Shown here one piece after another: positions 14,675-19,799 of a stretch of DNA of 19,799 nucleotides. The position numbers were made by a program, and so were the translations under genes. Numbering within the stretch: the stretch's first letter is position 1; each line of letters opens with the position of its first letter. The stretch is from an uncultured Lentisphaeria bacterium. Lineage in GTDB: Bacteria > Verrucomicrobiota > Lentisphaeria > Victivallales > UBA1829. The notes under the pieces are model-generated. The model was given only the letters and a program-made list of their open reading frames with translations. It was not told the origin of the DNA and ran no database searches. The stretch covers positions 1 through 19,799 of the forward strand of contig CAJKAR010000055.1 in NCBI GenBank assembly GCA_905197955.1, written 5' to 3'.

Positions 14675-15703
14675 ATGCCGAGACGGACAAAAACAAACAA
14701 TATCCGACTGGTATCGGAGCGTGCTGGAGTCTCCGTTGCGACGGTGTCGCGCGTGGTGAACAACCGGACGGATGTCAGTGAAGAACTGCGGAAGAAAATC
14801 CAGGCAGTCATTGACGAACTCAATTTTTCCCCGAACAAGGGAGCAAAACGCGTATTCAACATCGGAGTGGTGATCTCACAGGAAAAACCGCTGATGGATG
14901 AATATCTTTCGGAACTGATTACCGGAATGTCGGCATTCATCGGCACGGAAAGCGCCGATCTCTCGATCATCATGAACTGCGGCAGCCGGAAACGGAGTCT
15001 GCTCAAACAGATCCGGGAACGGCGATGCGACGGGGTCTGCCTCTTTGCCGGTGACGTTCCCCAGATTGCCGAACTGGAAAAAGCACAGATTCCCATCATG
15101 ATGCTGAACTATCCTTACCGCTCGGAAAAAATCGGCTTCGTGAACAACGAATCCTACGGAGGAGAGACCGATGCGATGGAACATCTGATCGGACTCGGAC
15201 ACCGCAAAATCGCATTTCTCGCCATGAATCTGACCGGAGATGAAAACCATCTTCACCGTTTCAAAGCCTATACCGACGCCCTGAAACGTCACGGAATTGA
15301 AATGGATGAAAAACTGGTCATCAGCCACATCCCGACTCTGCACGGACAGGAAGCAGGATATCTTCAGACGATGCAGCTGTTCCGGCAGGTGCCGGACGTT
15401 ACGGCAATCGCGGCTTCGAACGACGCCATGGCTCAGGGGGCCTGCAAGGCCTGCTGGGAAACCGGACGGAAAATTCCGGATGATATCTCCATCATCGGAT
15501 TCGATGATCTGCCCGGTTCCGCCTACCTGAATCCGCCGCTGACCACCGTGGCGCAGCCGCTGTACGAGATCGGATACAAAGCGGCGAACTATCTCTATCT
15601 GTACCTTTCCGGCACCCTCGCCGAACTTCCGGGAGAGACACTGGAAACAAAGCTCATCATACGCAATTCCACTGCAAAAGTCAAACAGAATATCATCAAA
15701 TAA
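14675..15703 (+). CDS. LacI-family transcriptional regulator, operon 2
   Basis: A 342-residue LacI/GalR-type regulator. The helix-turn-helix is NIRLVSERAGVSVATVSRVV, and the sensor domain has DGVCLFAGD, GFVNNESYGG, GLGHRKIAFLAM, AIAASNDAMAQGA and the family hallmark IIGFDDLP followed by PPLTTVAQP. The hinge looks short: only KGAKRVFN separates the SPN of the last helix from IGVV, about five residues fewer than usual, so the linker after the hinge helix seems missing. An upstream ATG at 14657 is only about 8 nt from the predicted transcription start, whereas ATG 14675 has AAGGA 10 nt before it; I use the latter. It is first in operon 2, 22 nt before the pseudopilin. The two regulators in the window differ clearly in sequence. 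The ligand is unknown. Confidence 0.93.
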   Translation: MPRRTKTNNIRLVSERAGVSVATVSRVVNNRTDVSEELRKKIQAVIDELNFSPNKGAKRVFNIGVVISQEKPLMDEYLSELITGMSAFIGTESADLSIIMNCGSRKRSLLKQIRERRCDGVCLFAGDVPQIAELEKAQIPIMMLNYPYRSEKIGFVNNESYGGETDAMEHLIGLGHRKIAFLAMNLTGDENHLHRFKAYTDALKRHGIEMDEKLVISHIPTLHGQEAGYLQTMQLFRQVPDVTAIAASNDAMAQGACKACWETGRKIPDDISIIGFDDLPGSAYLNPPLTTVAQPLYEIGYKAANYLYLYLSGTLAELPGETLETKLIIRNSTAKVKQNIIK

Positions 15704-15725
15704 AACGCATGTTGAAGGGAGAGAC

Positions 15726-16493
15726 ATGAAAAAAATGTGCAAAACTGGGAAAAAAACTCTGCAGGAAGCAGCCAGAAATCCGGTTCGGGGAAATTTTACA
15801 TTAATAGAACTCCTTGTTGTAATTGCGATCATCGCAATTCTTGCAGGAATGCTGCTTCCGGCACTGGCAAAGGCTCGCCAGAAAGCACTTCTGGTAAACT
15901 GCGTCGGAAATCTGAAACAGCAGGGGCAGATGATCACCTTCTACATCAACGACAATTCCGACATGATCGTCCCCTCCAAAACAGCCGGACTGGGCGGAAG
16001 CACAACCAGTTCCTGGCAGGCAAATTATGCCTGGCTCCTCGGAAATCTTTATGCAAAGCCGAATGGACAGAAAAATACCATTTTCGGCTGTCCGGCTCTC
16101 AAGGACGACCAGTTCACCTATCCCCTGTGGTGGTATCAAAAAGGCTACTCCTTAAATACAAACATGGGGGTTGATGAAAACGGGGAACGATTCGGACTGG
16201 CCAAGGTCATTGATGCCAGCGATGGAATACCTCACTCGGTTCCGCGAAAAATCGGAGAAGTTCCAAGCCCGAGCAGTGTCATAGCCGTCACAGAAATCAA
16301 TCCGAATGGATGGTTTTACTACAACAATGGCAACGTAAGGAATGTTTTTCGTACTCATGATGGTCCCGGAAACGTTCTGTTCCTGGACGGACACGCGAAT
16401 TCTCTGCAATATCCGCTATTCATCTGGGCTCTCTGCTCCGACAACAACAAGGATCGTCCTCCCTACTACAAATATCGCGGCGGACTGAAATAA
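15726..16493 (+). CDS. Prepilin-type H-X9-DG protein (type II pseudopilin-like), operon 2
   Basis: A 255-residue counterpart of the operon 1 pseudopilin. A basic 23-residue leader precedes FTLIELLVVIAIIAILAG, with the conserved Glu28 at mature position 5 and the helix ending MLLPALAKARQKA. The H-X9-DG motif is present (His211, Asp221-Gly222). The residue before the expected cleavage site is Asn23, with Gly22 one position earlier, so the standard Gly at -1 is absent here too. AGGGAGAG precedes the ATG. The middle of the protein (about 80-200) is poorly alignable by eye to the operon 1 protein, while the helix and H-X9-DG ends are shared, suggesting a constant assembly part and a variable part. 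It is cotranscribed with lacI (22-nt gap) and the glycosidase (19-nt gap). Confidence 0.9.
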   Translation: MKKMCKTGKKTLQEAARNPVRGNFTLIELLVVIAIIAILAGMLLPALAKARQKALLVNCVGNLKQQGQMITFYINDNSDMIVPSKTAGLGGSTTSSWQANYAWLLGNLYAKPNGQKNTIFGCPALKDDQFTYPLWWYQKGYSLNTNMGVDENGERFGLAKVIDASDGIPHSVPRKIGEVPSPSSVIAVTEINPNGWFYYNNGNVRNVFRTHDGPGNVLFLDGHANSLQYPLFIWALCSDNNKDRPPYYKYRGGLK

Positions 16494-16512
16494 CAGAAAA
16501 AGGATTCACTCT

Positions 16513-19500
16513 ATGCAATTACAAAAGACACTGCTTTCCGCTCTTTTCGCGGCGGGAGCGCTTCTTCATGCGGAAAGCGTATTGCTGACCGACAACCACC
16601 GTCCGAACTGGGTCTCCAACTGCATTCCGAACACCCAGAAACGGATTCAGACCGGAGCTGAGCTCGAATGGATCACAACAGGCCCCTTTGCCTGCGATCC
16701 GGAGATCGTAAAAACAGGGAGTCAGCCGTCGGGGAGCAACCGCGCGCTTCTCGATGCGCGGAGAGGACCGGAAGGGGACTGTCAGGCTTTCGGCGTATGG
16801 GGAGGAACCAAAGGGCTGTGGGCATCATTCATCATCGACCTGAAAGGGGTCTATCTGATCGAATCCGCCACGGTCTGGGCGATCCAGAAGGAAGCGGTCG
16901 GAACGGGAAGTTTCGAAATTCTCCTCTCCAACGATAAAAAACAGTTCATCAGTGCGGGAACCTGTGCCATTAGCGACAAGCTCCGCTCTCTGGATGGACG
17001 CGGAATCGAATCGGCCTTCCGTCTGGAGAAACCGGCCGCCGCGCGCCATGTCCAGTTCCGGATCCGGAAACGGCCCGGAGCAAAGCAGCAGATTCTCAGC
17101 GAAGTCGCCGTTTACGGGAAAAAAATCAGCGAAGAAAAAGCCCGTCTTCTGAGCCCGGAAAATCAGCGTCCGGAAATCCGTTTCTCGATGAAGGGGATTC
17201 AGGAGGCAGGAGTCATTCTCGACTGGAGCGAATCGGCGAACAATGTCAGCGATGTACAATCCTGGAAGCTCTACGTCTCCGATGAACCGGCGGACCGCGT
17301 GGATGCCCCCGGAGTAAAACTCCTCGAAAAATTCCCCCGACGCACCACGCGCAAAGTCTTCTATCCGCTGGAACCGGACAAAGTCTATTACTTTGGCATC
17401 AGCGCAGTCTACCGCGAAGGGGAAAATCCGAAGCTGGTCATGCGGAAATACACCGTACCGAAACCGTTCGCCTATGAAACGTTCGGCGACATGCTCGCGA
17501 TCAATTACTATTACGGAGGCGATGGCGAAGCGGTCCGTTCTCCGCACCGGCATCAGAAAGCATGGGATCACGCGGCTATCGAACTGCTCGGCACCACTCC
17601 GGTCCGTCAAGTCCGCTGGTGGCGCCTCCACAAGCATGTTGCGGATCTGCTCTACGACCGCGGAATCGGAATGCTCTCCGAAAGCGTGATTCCGGAAATC
17701 GCTGCAAAAATCGGAGTTCTGACTCTGGGGTGCGGAAATGAACCCGAACTCTCCGGACGCACGCCCGAACAGGCGACGGAACGCATCCGCAAAGCCTACC
17801 AGACGGGAAAAGCAAAAAATCCGAAAATCGTCGTCGCCGCTCCGGCGGTCAACATCAGCGGCGAGGCGCTCCAGTATCTGGATCAGATGTATCAGCACGG
17901 ACTGAAAAACTACATCGACGTTCTCGACCTGCACACCTACGGAGGAAATCCAAAGAACAATCCCGCCCTGCCCGGCTATCCGCAGGGAGCCCCGGAGTTT
18001 CTGTTCGACGCCATGAAAAAGGTCAACGCCATGCTCCGGAAATACGGCGATGAAAACAAGCCTAAAATCTCCACGGAATTCGGTTACACGGATGGGCAGA
18101 TTGCCAATCCGCTGGGATTCCCGATCTCGCGGGAACAGATTGCGCAGTTTCTGACCAGAGGACTCATCATTCACAACGTTCTCGGATTCAAACGGGTCTT
18201 TCTCTACTCCTTCTGGGATGCGGGAACCAATCCGAATGACACCGAACATCATTTCGGAATGGTGGACTATTATCTTCAGAAGAAGCCCTCCTTTTATGCC
18301 TTCTGCACGCTCGGGGAAGAGCTTGGGAACTCCCGGCTCGACTCCAGGATGAAGGGAACCGATGAAAAACTCGTCTACGGCTACAACTACCGGGATATCA
18401 AAACCGGAACCTTCACCGCGGTCATCTGGGACGGCCGCGGCGATTACAGCGGACTTTTCCGCACGACAAAACCGGGTAAGGTGGAAGTCACTCAGCTCTA
18501 CGGAGAACATTCCGCCATCCAGACAAAACCGGATGGAACCTTCCGGACTCTTTACGGACCTTCCGTCATCTACATCAAAGCACCGGGACCGGTGGAACTC
18601 CTGAAAAGCGTCAAGGTCGAAAAGAAAAAAGAGGAAAAAAGCGGTCTCCGCATCACGCCAGCCAGAAAAGTTTTTGAAATTCTCCCCGGACAGAAAAGTA
18701 CGGAAGCCGTGTTCGCTCTTCAAAACCGTTCAGGCGAAGCCTACCGGGTCCATTGCGTTCTGGAGAACAGCGCGGAGAAAAGCATCCGGGAAAAACAGCT
18801 CACCGTTCCCGCGGGAAAAACGGAAACTCTGGCCTTTTCCCTGACTCCAACAGAACGGATCCTGGATCGTTATCGTCTTCGCCTCTCCTATGAAGGAGAA
18901 TATGCCTCGCACTCTGCAGAAGAGGTGATCTACGTACGGACTCACGGGAAAAACAACGGAAAAATCAACGTCGGAAAAAAACGCATGGATGGATATGACA
19001 AAGAGGTCGTTGTCCTTTCCGACGACAAGATGGAAGTTACGGTCGATCCGGCGCGAGGCGGAAGAATTCTGGAAATTCTAGATAAGACCATCGGCGGAAA
19101 CCAGGTCCATATCGACTACGATCATCTCGCGGGACTGGATCGGGTGAACTTCTATTATACGCTCTGGGATCGAGTCCGGGCTCCGGAAAAATATGCGATT
19201 CATCAGAGCACACCCTGTCAGGCGGAGCTTCTCCCAGACGGAATCCGCATGACGGCCATCTCCCCCGCTGGAATGAAACTCGTCAAACAACTCACGCTCG
19301 ACGGCAAAGGCTCCCTGAAACTGGACGTCTCCATGACCAACGGAGGTAAAGATCCCGTCGCCTGCTCCTGGTATCTGCACCCGGAGTACACGGTCGGCGG
19401 AACTGGCGACCATGGAATCGATATCATCTATCTTCCCGTCGGAGGAAAAACTCTCTCCATGAATTTCTGGAACGGACTCGGAAACAAGCCAACTCAGCCG

Positions 19501-19704
19501 TTCTCCGAAGGCTGGTGGAAAGTGGATGATTCCGCAAAAAAAGTTCGATTGGAACAAAAATTCGATCTTAAAAAGTTCCGCACCCCGCGTCTCTGGTTCG
19601 GACTCGGATGCTATAATCTGGAAATGGAAAGCTCGAAAGGTCTGACCCTCAACCCGGGAGAAAGCTGGAACGGGTCTCTAACATGGACTCTTTCTCATTT
19701 CTAA
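16513..19704 (+). CDS. Large secreted multidomain clan GH-A-type glycoside hydrolase
   Basis: A 1063-residue exported protein. A signal peptide covers about 1-20 (TLLSALFAAGALLHAES). About 60-203 resemble a discoidin/F5-8-type-C carbohydrate-binding module (WASFIIDLKGVYLIESATVW...SEVAVYGKK). About 215-315 look fibronectin-III-like (YFGISAVY). About 320-610 form a probable (beta/alpha)8 catalytic domain: LGCGNEPELSG gives candidate acid/base Glu410, LDLHTYGG a substrate-side strand, and ISTEFGYTDG candidate nucleophile Glu522, a GH39/GH5-like arrangement. A charged linker at about 700-710 (VEKKKEEKSG) is followed by a beta-sandwich. About 830-1063 (EVTVDPARGGRILEI...) resemble a galactose-mutarotase-like fold. 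AAGGA precedes the start. It is last in operon 2. The substrate is unknown; its accessory modules differ from those of the operon 1 enzyme. Confidence 0.87.
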   Translation: MQLQKTLLSALFAAGALLHAESVLLTDNHRPNWVSNCIPNTQKRIQTGAELEWITTGPFACDPEIVKTGSQPSGSNRALLDARRGPEGDCQAFGVWGGTKGLWASFIIDLKGVYLIESATVWAIQKEAVGTGSFEILLSNDKKQFISAGTCAISDKLRSLDGRGIESAFRLEKPAAARHVQFRIRKRPGAKQQILSEVAVYGKKISEEKARLLSPENQRPEIRFSMKGIQEAGVILDWSESANNVSDVQSWKLYVSDEPADRVDAPGVKLLEKFPRRTTRKVFYPLEPDKVYYFGISAVYREGENPKLVMRKYTVPKPFAYETFGDMLAINYYYGGDGEAVRSPHRHQKAWDHAAIELLGTTPVRQVRWWRLHKHVADLLYDRGIGMLSESVIPEIAAKIGVLTLGCGNEPELSGRTPEQATERIRKAYQTGKAKNPKIVVAAPAVNISGEALQYLDQMYQHGLKNYIDVLDLHTYGGNPKNNPALPGYPQGAPEFLFDAMKKVNAMLRKYGDENKPKISTEFGYTDGQIANPLGFPISREQIAQFLTRGLIIHNVLGFKRVFLYSFWDAGTNPNDTEHHFGMVDYYLQKKPSFYAFCTLGEELGNSRLDSRMKGTDEKLVYGYNYRDIKTGTFTAVIWDGRGDYSGLFRTTKPGKVEVTQLYGEHSAIQTKPDGTFRTLYGPSVIYIKAPGPVELLKSVKVEKKKEEKSGLRITPARKVFEILPGQKSTEAVFALQNRSGEAYRVHCVLENSAEKSIREKQLTVPAGKTETLAFSLTPTERILDRYRLRLSYEGEYASHSAEEVIYVRTHGKNNGKINVGKKRMDGYDKEVVVLSDDKMEVTVDPARGGRILEILDKTIGGNQVHIDYDHLAGLDRVNFYYTLWDRVRAPEKYAIHQSTPCQAELLPDGIRMTAISPAGMKLVKQLTLDGKGSLKLDVSMTNGGKDPVACSWYLHPEYTVGGTGDHGIDIIYLPVGGKTLSMNFWNGLGNKPTQPFSEGWWKVDDSAKKVRLEQKFDLKKFRTPRLWFGLGCYNLEMESSKGLTLNPGESWNGSLTWTLSHF

Positions 19705-19736
19705 ATCCGTGTCTTCAGAGTTTGATAAAACAGGTT

Positions 19737-19781
19737 GCGAGGGACGAAAACCGCTTTGAAAAGCGGTTCTTCTCCCCTCGC
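19737..19781 (+). terminator. Two-part hairpin after operon 2, possible terminator
   Basis: An inner 8-bp stem (AACCGCTT at 19749-19756, AAGCGGTT at 19761-19768) lies inside an outer 7-bp stem (GCGAGGG at 19737-19743, CCCTCGC at 19775-19781). It lies 33 nt after the glycosidase stop. No U-tract follows on the plus strand, so termination efficiency is uncertain. Confidence 0.5.
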
Positions 19782-19799
19782 GCTCCCCTCTTTCCCTAA

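Noticed and set aside
16825..18723. A 632-codon open frame on the minus strand.
   Set aside because: It is a shadow of the operon 2 glycosidase in antisense register.
1..19799. tRNA or rRNA genes, CRISPR arrays, transposases or integrases.
   Set aside because: No cloverleaf, regularly spaced repeat, or recombinase motif was recognised in any intergenic stretch or coding region.

Overview
The window looks like chromosomal DNA from a Lentisphaerota bacterium (Victivallis-like, PVC superphylum). The main reasons are two prepilin-type proteins that carry the FTLIELLVV...AIIAILAG leader and the H-X9-DG motif, each next to a LacI-family regulator and a very large secreted glycoside hydrolase. A FAD-dependent oxidoreductase of a kind common in PVC genomes agrees with this. 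The taxonomic assignment is an inference from gene content, not from a marker phylogeny.

Layout. Left end, minus strand: a possible 42-residue membrane peptide (23-151), then operon 1, transcribed leftwards, with a LacI-type regulator (4374-5417), an H-X9-DG pseudopilin (3545-4372) and a 1051-residue glycosidase with a CBM9-like C-terminus (335-3490). Operon 1 has a consensus sigma70 promoter (5477-5505), a 28-bp perfect palindrome at the start of the transcript (5442-5469), and a U-tract terminator at its end (272-311). Upstream lie a 260-bp intergenic region with extra operator-like sequence and three hairpins, then a FAD oxidoreductase (5720-6979) and ilvE (7064-8101), both on the minus strand.

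Centre, plus strand: a Pal lipoprotein with its own terminator, followed by five tightly packed genes: cupin (DUF985), a multi-pass membrane protein, a phenylacetate-CoA ligase, a 96-residue membrane protein and leuS, closed by a terminator at 14506-14540.

Right end, plus strand: operon 2 repeats the plan of operon 1, with a LacI-type regulator (14675-15703), an H-X9-DG pseudopilin (15726-16493) and a 1063-residue glycosidase (16513-19704), preceded by a clear promoter and a pair of inverted CG-centred sites.

The most interesting feature is this repeated three-gene plan. Two unrelated-looking hydrolases with different accessory modules are each paired with their own regulator and pseudopilin, and the two operons point away from each other around housekeeping genes. 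I infer a modular polysaccharide-utilisation unit in which the pseudopilin helps export, display or anchor the partner enzyme and the regulator senses the released sugar. Nothing in the sequence identifies the substrates. No rRNA, tRNA, CRISPR array or transposase was recognised.
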